A stretch of 64,000 bases of DNA from Bin87 sp965115825 (GCA_965115825.1 OZ220464.1:1736001-1800000); one strand, 5' to 3'; shown: positions 50,369-59,474, counted from the first letter of the stretch. Translations and numbers: made by a program. The notes: generated by a model from the letters alone, not told the origin.

Positions 50369-51952
50369 TCACTGCGGCGCGCCCCATCCGCCGCCGCCTG
50401 GGGTGCGGATGCTGAGCACGTCGCCGGCTTCCACATCCAGCGTCTCCTTGCCGGCCAGGCGTACCTCTTCGTAACCGCCTTTCAGCAGGATGTTCTCGCC
50501 GTGCTGGCCGTGATGTCCGCCGTGGTAGCCGGGTGGAGCGTAACGCCTCCGTTCCGACAGCACCGTTACCCGGGCCGGACTGAGAAACTCCACGTCGCGG
50601 ATGAGTCCATCGCCGCCCCGATGCAAACCGTCGCCGCCGGAGCCGCGTCGCAGGGCGTAGCGCCGCAACCGCAGCGGGAACGCGAACTCCAGGGCCTCCA
50701 CCGGCGTGTTCATGGTATTGGTCATGTGGGTGTGGATGCCGGAAACGCCGTCCTTGTCGGGGCGCGCGCCCATGCCGCCGCCGATGGTTTCGTAATAAAC
50801 GTAAGGTTTGTCTCTGGAAAGGTCGTGGCCGCCGATAATCATGTTGTTCATCGTACCCTGCGACGACGCGGGGATCTTGTCCGGCATCGCCTGGCTCATG
50901 GCGGCCAGCAGGACGTCGGTAATGCGCTGGGATGTCTCCACGTTGCCGCCGGCCACGCCCCGCTGCGGCAACGGGTCAACCAAGCTGCCCCGCGGCGTAA
51001 TGACCTCAACCGGGCGCAGGCAGCCCTGGTTGGCCGGGGCTTCGTCGCCGACGACGCAGCGCACTACGTACAGGCTGGCCGACACCGTAACGGCCCGGGG
51101 CGCATTGATGCAGCCCGGCCGCTGCTCGGCGGTGCCGGTAAAGTCAATGGTCAAACGGTCGCCGGCAACGGTTACGGCTACGGTGATGGGCACCGGCTCC
51201 TGCGTGAGCCCGTCGTCGTCCATGTAGTCGGTTACCGAATAGACCCCGTCGGGTATCTCGGAGATACGGCGCCGGGTGAGACGCTCGGAGTAATCCAGCA
51301 GAGCGTCCATGTGCCGGTGCGTGTCGGACAGCCCGTAGCGCTCGGCGATTTCGGTGAGGCGGGCGTCGCCCACGCGGATGGATGCAATTTGCGCGGCCAG
51401 GTCGCCCCGGCGGTCTTCCGGCGTGCGCGAGTTGCGGCAGATGAGGGCGATGACTTCCTGGTTGATGCGCCCGGCGTCGGACAGCTTCAGCGGCGGAATA
51501 ATCAGACCTTCCTGGTAGAGCTCGGTGGACAGGGGCATGGAGCCGGGGGCCATGCCGCCCACATCGGAATGATGGCCCCGGTTGCTCACGTAGCCGATGA
51601 GTTCCCGCCCGCCGTCAACGTCAATATAAGCCGGAGCCACCAGCGTAATGTCCGGCAAATGCGAACCACCCAGGTAGGGGTCGTTGAGGATGATGATGTC
51701 GCCGGGCTGCAAACCCTCGGGAAACGTTTGCAAGGCAGCCTGCACCGACGCCGGCATTGCCCCCAAGTGCACCGGCTGATGCGCCGCCTGCGCCACCATC
51801 TCGGCGGCGGGATTGAACAGCGCGCAGGAGAAATCCTGCCGCTCCTTCATGTTCGTGGAATAACTGGTACGCTGGAGCGCAACGCCCATCTCCTCCGAAA
51901 CGGAGATGAACATATTCTTGAACACTTCCAGGCTGATAGCGTCAACGGGCAT
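50369..51952 (-). CDS. hyuB: Hydantoinase B/oxoprolinase subunit
   Basis: A 527-residue HyuB-type subunit, which with HyuA forms ATP-dependent N-methylhydantoinase, 5-oxoprolinase or acetone carboxylase-like enzymes. Clear markers are ALQRTSYSTNMKERQDFSCALF, then HLGAMPASV, IILNDPYLGGSHLPDI and DFTGTAEQRPGCINAP, with the late GGGMGARPDKDG. The partner HyuA lies 2.3 kb upstream on the same strand, separated by a toxin-antitoxin pair, a deacetylase gene and a plus-strand gene. I use the ATG at 51952. Confidence 0.9.
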   Translation of the reverse strand: MPVDAISLEVFKNMFISVSEEMGVALQRTSYSTNMKERQDFSCALFNPAAEMVAQAAHQPVHLGAMPASVQAALQTFPEGLQPGDIIILNDPYLGGSHLPDITLVAPAYIDVDGGRELIGYVSNRGHHSDVGGMAPGSMPLSTELYQEGLIIPPLKLSDAGRINQEVIALICRNSRTPEDRRGDLAAQIASIRVGDARLTEIAERYGLSDTHRHMDALLDYSERLTRRRISEIPDGVYSVTDYMDDDGLTQEPVPITVAVTVAGDRLTIDFTGTAEQRPGCINAPRAVTVSASLYVVRCVVGDEAPANQGCLRPVEVITPRGSLVDPLPQRGVAGGNVETSQRITDVLLAAMSQAMPDKIPASSQGTMNNMIIGGHDLSRDKPYVYYETIGGGMGARPDKDGVSGIHTHMTNTMNTPVEALEFAFPLRLRRYALRRGSGGDGLHRGGDGLIRDVEFLSPARVTVLSERRRYAPPGYHGGHHGQHGENILLKGGYEEVRLAGKETLDVEAGDVLSIRTPGGGGWGAPQ

Positions 51953-51959
51953 GGTAATA

Positions 51960-52283
51960 CTATCCTTCGTAGTCTGCTCCGGGTAGAAGATTAATATCTT
52001 CCAGGACAACAATGCGATCGTCCTCAATTATAGAATAGAATAGCTCAATGAAAGTGAGCGCTCTGGGAGAGCGGGGGAAGCGAACCGCCAGAACGTTCGC
52101 GGCTATATCAAGAGCCGGCTCGCCGCTGTAAGGAACCCGCCGCAGCATCGTGCGGACGTAAAAGTCCAGGTTGGCGGCGTGTTCAATGGGGTCAAGCCAA
52201 CCCGCGGCCACGCCGGCGTCCCACGCCGACTGAAAAGCGTTGCTCCGGACGATGCGGTAACCTTCACCGCCGTCGGATAGCAT
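51960..52283 (-). CDS. Putative toxin partner of the Panacea antitoxin (ParE/RelE-like)
   Basis: A 107-residue protein whose second half (NLDFYVRTMLRRVP, VLAVRFPRSPRALTFIELFYSIIEDDRIVVLEDI) has the strand-helix pattern of ParE/RelE-type toxins. The N-terminal start at 52283 overlaps the end of the Panacea gene by 20 bp. No obvious ribosome-binding site is visible, so translation probably depends on the upstream gene. The toxin call rests mainly on this gene arrangement and a weak fold resemblance. A longer frame opening at 52370 is possible. Confidence 0.5.
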   Translation of the reverse strand: MLSDGGEGYRIVRSNAFQSAWDAGVAAGWLDPIEHAANLDFYVRTMLRRVPYSGEPALDIAANVLAVRFPRSPRALTFIELFYSIIEDDRIVVLEDINLLPGADYEG

Positions 52284-52815
52284 CTGCAATTGCTTGGCCG
52301 CGCCGGACGGAGTTTTGGCTAAGAGGAGGAGCCGTGATGCCGGCCAATTCGTAGTCCATGGGTTCGCCATCTTCCGTGGCTCGCCACGCGACTTCCTGAT
52401 GAGAATAGTGTTCTATGGCCGCTGCGTTAAAGCCGGCGAACCTGTGAACCTGTTCATCCAGGAGCGTCAGCTCGGCCGGCGAGAGCAGCTCCCGGTTGGC
52501 CGGCCGATTGGGCAGCAGGCGATAGCGGTGATAGTGGGCGCCGGCAGACTCGCGCAGCAACGTAACGGCGCCTGATCGTTCCATTTGAGCCCTGGCCCGG
52601 TACCAATTCTCCGGGTAAGGCCCGTGGGGGAAATGCAGGTAAGCGCTTCCCGTAATCGGCTCCCCCTGCTGCATATAAGCGGAGCAGTCTGCGTAGTAAA
52701 GGAGCTTGACCAACTTCGTCATACCAAAATTCGGGTCGTCAGCCGAGCGCTCGCACAGGTACAACGCAGCTTCAATCAGTTTGTCCAAGTCTTGCGAGAA
52801 AGTTTCCTGCTCCAT
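52264..52815 (-). CDS. Panacea-domain (DUF4065/SocA-like) antitoxin
   Basis: A 183-residue protein matching the Panacea/DUF4065 pattern: LIEAALYLCERSADDPNFGMTKLVKLLYYADC, then GEPITGSAYLHFPHGPYPENW, and a C-terminal region with SHQEVAWRAT. Panacea proteins act as antitoxins to many unrelated toxins, or as adaptors, as in SocA. It overlaps the small gene downstream, which is the presumed toxin. GGGAGG stands eight bases before the ATG, giving it the stronger translation signal of the pair, as expected for an antitoxin. Confidence 0.78.
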   Translation of the reverse strand: MEQETFSQDLDKLIEAALYLCERSADDPNFGMTKLVKLLYYADCSAYMQQGEPITGSAYLHFPHGPYPENWYRARAQMERSGAVTLLRESAGAHYHRYRLLPNRPANRELLSPAELTLLDEQVHRFAGFNAAAIEHYSHQEVAWRATEDGEPMDYELAGITAPPLSQNSVRRGQAIADAIRRR

Positions 52816-52920
52816 GGTACGAACCTCCCTGTATCCCCCGTGTCGGAGGATGAAGTCGGTGGGCGAACATTCTAGTCAACTTGCCGTGGCTTGGCAACGT
52901 GGGGGCGAAGGTAAATTCTC

Positions 52921-53757
52921 TCATTCGGGTTTGCCGAGTTTGGGAGGGCTGATATCCGCCAGCAAGTCCACTGCTCCCGGCGGGCTGGCCAGCTGGTAAA
53001 ACTCCGTGCCCATCAGCGTATGCACCACATCATCCGGCAGCTGGCTGAATGGGCCGCCGTCGCTGATTTGCGTCCGGTGGCAGGCCAGGGATGCCAGCTT
53101 GGTTTTCACCCATGGCGATACGTCCAGCGTGGCGGTTACGTCGTCGTCGGGCGTCCCCAGTGAGTCCACGGCGTCCACCGCAAAAGGCGGCGTGATGCCC
53201 CGGTCGGTCATCTCCTGCCACCAGCGGCGGAATACGCTGCGGGGAAAGCAAACGTAGTAGAGTAGTGGCGTGAATCCGTCCGGGTCGGAAACGCGGGCCA
53301 CGGCGGCGGTAGCATGGGCGCACATGGTCTTGTGGTCGGGGTGCCCGTAGCCGCCGCTGGGGTCATGGGTCAGCACAACGTGAGGGTTGACCTCGGCGAT
53401 GACGCTGGCAAGATTGGCGACTACCGCATCGGCGTCGGAATTACAGTAGGCGTTGGGATGTTGGTTGTCGTCGGTTCCGTCCATACCGCTGTCCCGGTAG
53501 TTGAGAAAGCGCAGGTCGTTGATGCCGGTAACGGCCATGGCGTTGCGGAGTTCCTGCTGGCGCACCTGCCACAGGTTTTCGGGCGTAGCCAGCGACGGGT
53601 CGCTGATTTCGCCCACGTCGCCGTTGGTGGCGCACACCAGGGCGACGCGCGCGCCGGCGGCGGCCAGCATCGCCAGCAGTCCACCGGCGGCAAATCCCTC
53701 GTCATCGGGATGCGCGAAGCAAGCCAGGACGGAGAGGCGGGAGATGGCAATCGTCAT
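52921..53757 (-). CDS. PIG-L family (LmbE-like) zinc deacetylase
   Basis: A 278-residue N-acetylglucosaminyl-type deacetylase. The zinc motif is AHPDDE (residues 15-20), with the second ligand set in GYGHPDH. The ATNGDVGE segment follows the first strand, as in MshB/BshB enzymes. It could remove an acetyl group from a sugar conjugate or thiol cofactor precursor. No ligase or thiol-pathway genes are adjacent, so the substrate is open. Only a weak GAG precedes the ATG. Confidence 0.87.
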   Translation of the reverse strand: MTIAISRLSVLACFAHPDDEGFAAGGLLAMLAAAGARVALVCATNGDVGEISDPSLATPENLWQVRQQELRNAMAVTGINDLRFLNYRDSGMDGTDDNQHPNAYCNSDADAVVANLASVIAEVNPHVVLTHDPSGGYGHPDHKTMCAHATAAVARVSDPDGFTPLLYYVCFPRSVFRRWWQEMTDRGITPPFAVDAVDSLGTPDDDVTATLDVSPWVKTKLASLACHRTQISDGGPFSQLPDDVVHTLMGTEFYQLASPPGAVDLLADISPPKLGKPE

Positions 53758-53864
53758 AATCTCAAAGTCTGGTAAGGTAAGTTGAACCGGGCGATAAACG
53801 GATTTTATACTACGGCAACAGCAATGTTACACTACGCCGCCACAATATGCATTGAGGGTTTGCA

Positions 53865-54221
53865 GTGACCACGATCATCGATTATCACACGGAACGCAGT
53901 TGGCATTTTCTGGGATTGGTGGATGATGAAGTAGATCGGGGTGAGCTGGAAGAGGCTGGCAACAAGTTGTGGGGCGCTGCCGCTCATGCCATCAAAGCGG
54001 TTGCGGAAAGGCGCGGATGGCCCCATGGCTCGCACCGCGACTTGGAGGAAGTCGTGATGCGCTTGGTCGATGACGAGGGCGCTCCGGCGATTCTGTACAC
54101 CTACTACGCATTGGCGAGCTGGTTCCACTCGCGGTTTTACGGCGGCCCGCCCGAAAAGAGCATAGTCCACCATGGCAAAGGTCAGATAGCCGACTTCACC
54201 CGCTTGCTGGCAGACCTTTAG
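53865..54221 (+). CDS. PaREP1-like HEPN-type protein
   Basis: A 118-residue helical protein with the PaREP1/HEPN-like core GELEEAGNKLWGAAAHAIKAVAERRGW, then SHRDLEEVV and ASWFHSRFYGG. The family is common in archaea and some Chloroflexota and is of unknown function; related HEPN proteins often act in toxin systems. I use a GTG start at 53865 with a GGG nearby. Its stop codon overlaps the convergent hyuA stop in the four bases TTAG. The usual nucleotidyltransferase partner is not adjacent. Confidence 0.7.
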   Translation: MTTIIDYHTERSWHFLGLVDDEVDRGELEEAGNKLWGAAAHAIKAVAERRGWPHGSHRDLEEVVMRLVDDEGAPAILYTYYALASWFHSRFYGGPPEKSIVHHGKGQIADFTRLLADL

Positions 54222-56242
54222 CACGGCTCCAAAATCAAATTCCCATAAGCGTCAACCTCCCCGTTCCAGCCGGGGGGCACTACGATGGTGGTGTCGAGCT
54301 GTAGCAGGAGCGCCGGGCCGGCGATGCGGTTGCCCGTATGCAGCTTGTCCCGGTCGTACAGGGTAGTATCCACCGGGCCGGCGGCGAACACCACCTCGGC
54401 GCTGCCGATAATGGCGGCGGATGAATCCGCTCCCTGAGGATCGCCGGGTTCCAGCTCCGGTTTAGCCACTGCCAGTTCCAGCTTCAACCTCAGATTTACG
54501 ACTTCAATGGGCAGGGCGCGGTCAGCGTATCCGAACCGCTGTAGGTGCGCCTCGTAGAAATCCGACGATATGGAATCGGCAAGATTGCCGGGCGTATCCA
54601 GCGCTGGGCAGTCCACCGTCAGCTCGAACGACTGCCCCACGTAGCGCACATCCAGAAAGCGCCGCGCCGTCATGCGATCGGCGGGCAGTTCCTCATCCAG
54701 CAGCTCGGCCCGGGCCAGTTGCTCCATGCCGTGAAATTCGGTTTCCAGCCGAGCCTGGTCCAGGTCATCTCCCCGCAGCATCACGGTGCGCGAATAGTCT
54801 TTCACCACGTCGGCAATGGCGACGCCCAGGGCCGACAGGATACCGGGATGTCCCGGCGCCAGTACCCGCGGAATGCCCAGCTCTGCGGCCAGTTCGCAGG
54901 CGTGCATCGGCCCGGCGCCGCCGAAAGGAATCAGGGTGAACTCCCGAGGGTCATAGCCCCGTTCCAGCGAGATGGCGCGGATGGCCCGCTCCATATTGGA
55001 GTTGACTACGCGGATGATGCCCAGCGCCGTATCCGTGGCGGATGCGCCCACGCCGGCGGCCAGTTCCTCCAGCAGGGCTTGCGAACGCGGGAGGTTCAGC
55101 GTCATGCGTCCGCCGAGGAAACCGTCGGGACGCAGCCGACCCAAGGTCAGGTTGGCGTCGGTTACGGTGATGCGTTCGCCGCGCCCGTAGCAGGCCGGGC
55201 CGGGGTCGGCTCCGGCAGACTGCGGCCCAACCACCAGCGCGCCGCCGGCGTCCACTCGGGCGATGGAACCGCCGCCGGCGCCTACGGTGTGTATTTCAAT
55301 CATCGGCACGCTGACAGGGTAGCCGCCCAGGTTGGCCGAGGTAGTCTCCTTGATGCGTCCGGGGCATAGAGACACATCGGTGGAGGTGCCGCCCATGTCC
55401 AGGGTGATGATGTCAGGATAGCCGGCCTGTATGCCGGTATAGAAAGCGCCCACTACGCCGCCGGCCGGCCCGCTCAGGATAGTGCGCACCGGCTGCTCGG
55501 CGGCCAGTCTGGCGGTAATGCTGCCGCCGGAGGACTGCATAATGCGCAGCCCGCGCCCCAGCAGGGTTTCCAGCTGCATCAGGTAGCGGGCCATCACCGG
55601 GCCCACGTAGGAGTTGACCACCACCGTGCTGGTGCGTTCGTACTCCCGGAATTCCGGGAGTATCCTGGACGAGATGGAGATGAACGGGGAGTTGGGCAAC
55701 TCGGCGAGCCGCTGGGCCAGCATCTCCTCGTGGGCCGGGTTCAGGAACGAGAAGAGGAACGACACGGCCACGCCATCCACTTGGGCGTCTTTGAGCAGGG
55801 ACAGCAGGGCGTCCACGGATTCGGGAGCGAGGTCGTCAAGGATTGCGCCGGTGTAGTCGATGCGCTCCGGCAGGCCGAACCGGAGCTGCCAGGGAGCTAA
55901 CGGCGCCGGACGTTCCAGCCCCAGGTCGTACAGGTCGGCGCGGTTCTGGCGTCCGATTTCCAGGACATCTTCGAAGCCCAGGGTAGTAACCAGGGCGGTG
56001 CGGCCGCCTTTGCCTTCCAGCAGGGCGTTGGTGGCGACGGTGCTGCCGTGGATGAAGTCGGCCGCGGCAATGTCAACGTTGGCTTCGCCGATGCCGGCGG
56101 TGATGCCCCGGGATGGGTCGTCAGGCGTGGAGGGCAGCTTGTGAATGGTCAGTTGGCCGTCCTGCAAAATGGCGATGTCGGTGAAAGTGCCGCCGACATC
56201 GATGCCTACGACAGCGCGTGGGATGACGGTGGTGCGTGGCAT
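54218..56242 (-). CDS. hyuA: Hydantoinase A/oxoprolinase subunit
   Basis: A 674-residue HyuA-type subunit with an ASKHA ATPase fold. The phosphate motif VVGIDVGGTFTDIAIL opens it, followed by HGSTVATNALLEGKGGRTALVTT and later ITLDMGGTSTDVSLCPG and FGGAGPMHACELA. These show an ATP-dependent amidase of the hydantoinase/5-oxoprolinase group. HyuB lies 2.3 kb downstream on the same strand. It begins six bp after the stop of a coiled-coil membrane gene. Confidence 0.92.
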   Translation of the reverse strand: MPRTTVIPRAVVGIDVGGTFTDIAILQDGQLTIHKLPSTPDDPSRGITAGIGEANVDIAAADFIHGSTVATNALLEGKGGRTALVTTLGFEDVLEIGRQNRADLYDLGLERPAPLAPWQLRFGLPERIDYTGAILDDLAPESVDALLSLLKDAQVDGVAVSFLFSFLNPAHEEMLAQRLAELPNSPFISISSRILPEFREYERTSTVVVNSYVGPVMARYLMQLETLLGRGLRIMQSSGGSITARLAAEQPVRTILSGPAGGVVGAFYTGIQAGYPDIITLDMGGTSTDVSLCPGRIKETTSANLGGYPVSVPMIEIHTVGAGGGSIARVDAGGALVVGPQSAGADPGPACYGRGERITVTDANLTLGRLRPDGFLGGRMTLNLPRSQALLEELAAGVGASATDTALGIIRVVNSNMERAIRAISLERGYDPREFTLIPFGGAGPMHACELAAELGIPRVLAPGHPGILSALGVAIADVVKDYSRTVMLRGDDLDQARLETEFHGMEQLARAELLDEELPADRMTARRFLDVRYVGQSFELTVDCPALDTPGNLADSISSDFYEAHLQRFGYADRALPIEVVNLRLKLELAVAKPELEPGDPQGADSSAAIIGSAEVVFAAGPVDTTLYDRDKLHTGNRIAGPALLLQLDTTIVVPPGWNGEVDAYGNLILEPC

Positions 56243-56248
56243 GGAGGG

Positions 56249-56713
56249 TTATTGCTCCGCTATGTCGTTATTTTCGGCGTCGGAATCGGTTGGCGGGGTC
56301 AATCCCAGGGCGGCTTCGATGCGGCTGAAGCGGTCGGCGATTGCCTGGTCGCGCTGAGCGCGAACGCGGCGCAGCTCGTCTTCGGCGCGTTCGGCCCGTT
56401 GGCGCAGCTCTTCGGCCTGTGCTTGGAATTGGGCCGCCTGCTGTCTGGCATCGGCAGCTATCCGGTCTGATTTTTTGGCCGACTCTTCGGCTTTTCTGGC
56501 GCGTTCGCGCTCTTTTTCGGCGCGGTCGTCCCGCAAAATTCCCAGAACCAAAGCGAAACCTCCTAACCCGTTGCCGCTCAAAGCAACTGCCAGCTGGGCA
56601 ATCCCGGCCGCGGTATTGTACTGGAGCGCCAGCCACGCCAGCGCCGTTGTGGTGAGCAAAGCGGTCGTATAGACCGCAAAGGCTATTATATACAATCTTT
56701 GTCTTGGATTCAT
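56249..56713 (-). CDS. Membrane protein with C-terminal coiled coil
   Basis: A 154-residue protein of unknown family. It has two membrane helices (IIAFAVYTTALLTTTALAWLAL and LAVALSGNGLGGFALVLGIL) and then a long charged helix (about residues 62-135), rich in Glu, Arg, Ala and Gln, predicted as a coiled coil. A short acidic tail follows. It lies six bp upstream of hyuA on the same strand. A scaffold role is imaginable, but nothing shows it. Confidence 0.6.
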   Translation of the reverse strand: MNPRQRLYIIAFAVYTTALLTTTALAWLALQYNTAAGIAQLAVALSGNGLGGFALVLGILRDDRAEKERERARKAEESAKKSDRIAADARQQAAQFQAQAEELRQRAERAEDELRRVRAQRDQAIADRFSRIEAALGLTPPTDSDAENNDIAEQ

Positions 56714-56944
56714 CGCACGACCTGAGCGCGCATCTGCGCAGCGATTGCCGCCCGGCTATTATGCGCCTGATTCGGTTCAGTGAACAGGCCAATAACGCGA
56801 GCCGCAAGGGCCGTGCGGTTTCCAAAGGCCCTGGGTGGAATAATTGCGGCCCGTATGTAAGGTACGGGCCAGCGGGGACGAGGTTAGTCCGGCGCGGATG
56901 GTAACCGGCCGTGGGTCGCTGGTGCGGGCCAGCGGGGGAGGAGG

Positions 56945-57100
56945 TTAGTCGGCGGGCGCGGGCTCCGGCGCCGTTTCCTCGTAGAGCGTTGACAGGGGCG
57001 CGTCGGTCTCGTTGTGCTTGCGGCGAATGAGGAACCGGGGCGCCAGCACCCAGAGGGCGAATAATCCGACAAAAGCAGCGGCAGCGGCTATGGCAAGCAT
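56945..57100 (-). CDS. 51-residue single-pass membrane protein
   Basis: A short gene beginning MLAIAAAAAFVGLFALWVLAP, one membrane helix, followed by FLIRRKHN and an acidic Pro/Glu tail ending PAPAD. AAGGAG lies ten bases before the ATG. The positive-inside rule places the tail in the cytoplasm. The tract 56720-56944 next to it holds two near-copies of a short sequence (GTGCGGGCC/GGTACGGGCC... then GAGGTTAGTC) and no gene. Family unknown. Confidence 0.6.
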   Translation of the reverse strand: MLAIAAAAAFVGLFALWVLAPRFLIRRKHNETDAPLSTLYEETAPEPAPAD

Positions 57101-57216
57101 TTCAGTTTAACTCCTTGCGATTTGGGGGCATCCCGACGGTTTGGGGCGTCCGGCCCGTTGCGTTGCCAATAAGTATGCCGGGCGGTTGTTACATGGATTT
57201 TGCGCTGATGTAACGC

Positions 57217-58323
57217 CTATGTAACGGGTTCCCGGCACTGGACGCCAATCCACCAGTGCTTGCCCTTGCCGCGGCGTTTGCGCTCGTAGCCGCGCGCCGT
57301 TAGTTCCAGGCCGAACTTGCGCTGGCTGTGGGCGAGATAGCCGTTTTCCAGGCACCAGCGGGCGTAGGATGTGTAGAGTTCACCGGCCAGCGTCATCGCC
57401 CGGCCTCCGGTGGCGCAGGCGTCGGCTACAAAATCGTCAACCGGGCCCCTTTCCGTCGCCTGAGGGGCCACGGCGATGCGCGGCTGGGGATGGCCGTCGG
57501 GAGCTATCCAGCCGGCTTCCCCCTCAGCGTCAACGCCCGCGCTTCCTGCCTTTGCATTCGGGCGACGCAAGCGACCCGACCCGCTGCCGTATCCCGGAGT
57601 GTGGCCAAAGGGGACGCCGGCGGGCGAAGCTTCTGCCGGCGCTTCCCAGGATTGCCGGCTCGCCAGGTCGCCCATGGCTCCGTAATCGCCGGCAGCGACC
57701 ATTTGCGCCGCTGTGGGCGCGTCCGCTCCGTCCAGGCGCAGGGAGAGGAACAGCGTCAAGTCGAGGTAGCCGGTGAGTCCGCCGAAGTGTTTCCAGCGCA
57801 TTTCGCTGCCTTGCAGAGCGGCGGCGTCCAGCGTGAAGTCCAGCGTCGCAACGGTGAACGAGCGACGGTATTCCGGCGGAATGTCCCAGGTGGGAGCGAT
57901 CAGATCCTGTGCCAGGCAGCGGGCAATGAGATAGATGGCGGTTCGCGCGGCGCGCAGGTCAGCGTCGGGCTCGGCCAGGGGAGGAACGAGGCGATAGGCC
58001 GCTTCCAGCTCCCGCTGGGTTTGCAGGGCGGACAAGGCAAATGCGCCCCGAACCTGGTTGCCGGCGCAGCGCAGCAGCGATTGCTGGTCGTTCACTGTCA
58101 GGGGAACGCTGGCGTCGGCGGTTTCGCCGTTGGACAGATACAGTTCTGCGCCGGCGGGAACAAAGGCGGCGGTAATGAGGCCCCGATGGGAAGCGGCATA
58201 GAGGGCCATGGCCATGGCCAGGTTTTCCCGGGCCAACCGGATTCGCCGGCCGGGAGTCAGCGTCCCTGCCGGCGGTGTCGACGGAGGCGATGGCGCCTCC
58301 TGAAAAGCCTTCACCTCGGCCAT
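57217..58323 (-). CDS. Unknown domain fused to a P4-type primase C-terminal winged helix
   Basis: A 368-residue protein. The first 230 residues form an unrecognised, mainly helical domain beginning after a Pro-rich leader. A Gly/Pro-rich linker follows to about 285. The last 75 residues (DDFVADACATGGR, ELYTSYARWCLENGY, SQRKFGLELTARGYERKR) match the pattern at the C-terminal end of phage P4-like and D5-type primases. There is no helicase or primase domain. It may be a phage-derived DNA-binding module reused in a new protein. It starts at the ATG at 58323. Confidence 0.6.
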   Translation of the reverse strand: MAEVKAFQEAPSPPSTPPAGTLTPGRRIRLARENLAMAMALYAASHRGLITAAFVPAGAELYLSNGETADASVPLTVNDQQSLLRCAGNQVRGAFALSALQTQRELEAAYRLVPPLAEPDADLRAARTAIYLIARCLAQDLIAPTWDIPPEYRRSFTVATLDFTLDAAALQGSEMRWKHFGGLTGYLDLTLFLSLRLDGADAPTAAQMVAAGDYGAMGDLASRQSWEAPAEASPAGVPFGHTPGYGSGSGRLRRPNAKAGSAGVDAEGEAGWIAPDGHPQPRIAVAPQATERGPVDDFVADACATGGRAMTLAGELYTSYARWCLENGYLAHSQRKFGLELTARGYERKRRGKGKHWWIGVQCREPVT

Positions 58324-58384
58324 CTCCCGCTTCCATTAATGGGAGCGACGGTGAGTGGGAATGATGGAAAAGGAGCAGTCGCGG

Positions 58385-59356
58385 CTAGGCGTTGATGTCC
58401 ATGACCACCTTGATGATGTTGTCTTCGCGCTGCTCATACATATCGTAGGCTTTCTGAACGTCCGAGAAACCGACGCGGTGCGTGATGAGTTCCGCCGGGT
58501 CGGCCCAGCCCCGGGCGCGCAGGTCAACCATGTCCTGAATCTGACTGATGGGATCGCCGCTGCGGGCGCCGGTGGTGGGGATGATACGCGGCTGCTTGTC
58601 CATCCAGAGGTTATGCTCTACGGGAACCATGTGGTCGCTCTGTACTCCGAACACGATAACCTGGCCGAACTGCCGCACTTGGCGGAAACACTCGTTAAGG
58701 GAGTCGGGGTAGCCGGCCGCCTCCACCACGGTGTCGGGGCCGCGCCCCTTGGTAATCTCCATCACCGCTTCGTGGACATCCTGCCGGTCGGGGTTGATGC
58801 GATGGGTGGAACCCATCTGCTTGGACTTTTCCAGGCGGTAGTCCAGCGGGTCAACCACAATGACGCTGCGGGCGCCCATGCGGGACAAAATCATGGTGAA
58901 GCTCAGCCCGATGCTGCCCTGGCCGAAAATCAGGATGTTCTGCTGCAAGGGGCTGCCCATCTGACGGCAGGAATAAAGCACGGTTCCCGGCGGCTGGCAC
59001 ATGACCCACTCGTCGAGTCCGCCGTCGTCGGGCAGCAGGGCCAGACGGCTGGGTTCGGAAAGCACGTACTCACAGAGGCCGCCGGTTCCGGGGTAGGGTA
59101 TGGCAATGACGCGCTGGCCCTCGTGAAACTCGTCGGTTTTGCTGTCCACGATGACGCCGGCCAGCTCGTGCGCGCCGCGGCAGGGCGGCAGAGGGTACTC
59201 CGACTCGTCAAGGACCGGGCCGTAAGTGTGCCGAATGTCGGAGCCGCAGACGCTGACGCGCTCCATTTTGACCAGCACCTGCCCGTCGGCCGGGGTGGGC
59301 GTGTCAACTTCGGTGAACTCCCAGCGCTTGGGGGCGACTAGTTGGGCTGCTTTCAT
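58385..59356 (-). CDS. Zinc-type alcohol dehydrogenase, MDR superfamily
   Basis: A 323-residue medium-chain dehydrogenase. The catalytic zinc site shows Cys in VSVCGSDIRH and His-Glu in RGAHELAGVI. The Rossmann motif reads ILIFGQGSIGLSF. The structural-zinc loop with four Cys is absent, so the protein is shorter than classical family members. The substrate could be a polyol or other alcohol. AAAGGAG stands ten bases before the ATG. It is a separate unit on the minus strand. Confidence 0.88.
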   Translation of the reverse strand: MKAAQLVAPKRWEFTEVDTPTPADGQVLVKMERVSVCGSDIRHTYGPVLDESEYPLPPCRGAHELAGVIVDSKTDEFHEGQRVIAIPYPGTGGLCEYVLSEPSRLALLPDDGGLDEWVMCQPPGTVLYSCRQMGSPLQQNILIFGQGSIGLSFTMILSRMGARSVIVVDPLDYRLEKSKQMGSTHRINPDRQDVHEAVMEITKGRGPDTVVEAAGYPDSLNECFRQVRQFGQVIVFGVQSDHMVPVEHNLWMDKQPRIIPTTGARSGDPISQIQDMVDLRARGWADPAELITHRVGFSDVQKAYDMYEQREDNIIKVVMDINA

Positions 59357-59474
59357 AAAATTGAGGCTCCTTTGAACGGAATCGCGTGTGCACGGGGTTG
59401 CATGTTATTGCCGTGGCGTAAAAGGCAGGCCAATCATAGTATGCCGGAGGAGCTGCGGCAACCCGGCGGGTGGG

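Noticed and set aside
56720..56944. Short duplicated GC-rich sequence ending GAGGTTAGTC
   Set aside because: Two imperfect short copies only; not enough to call an element.
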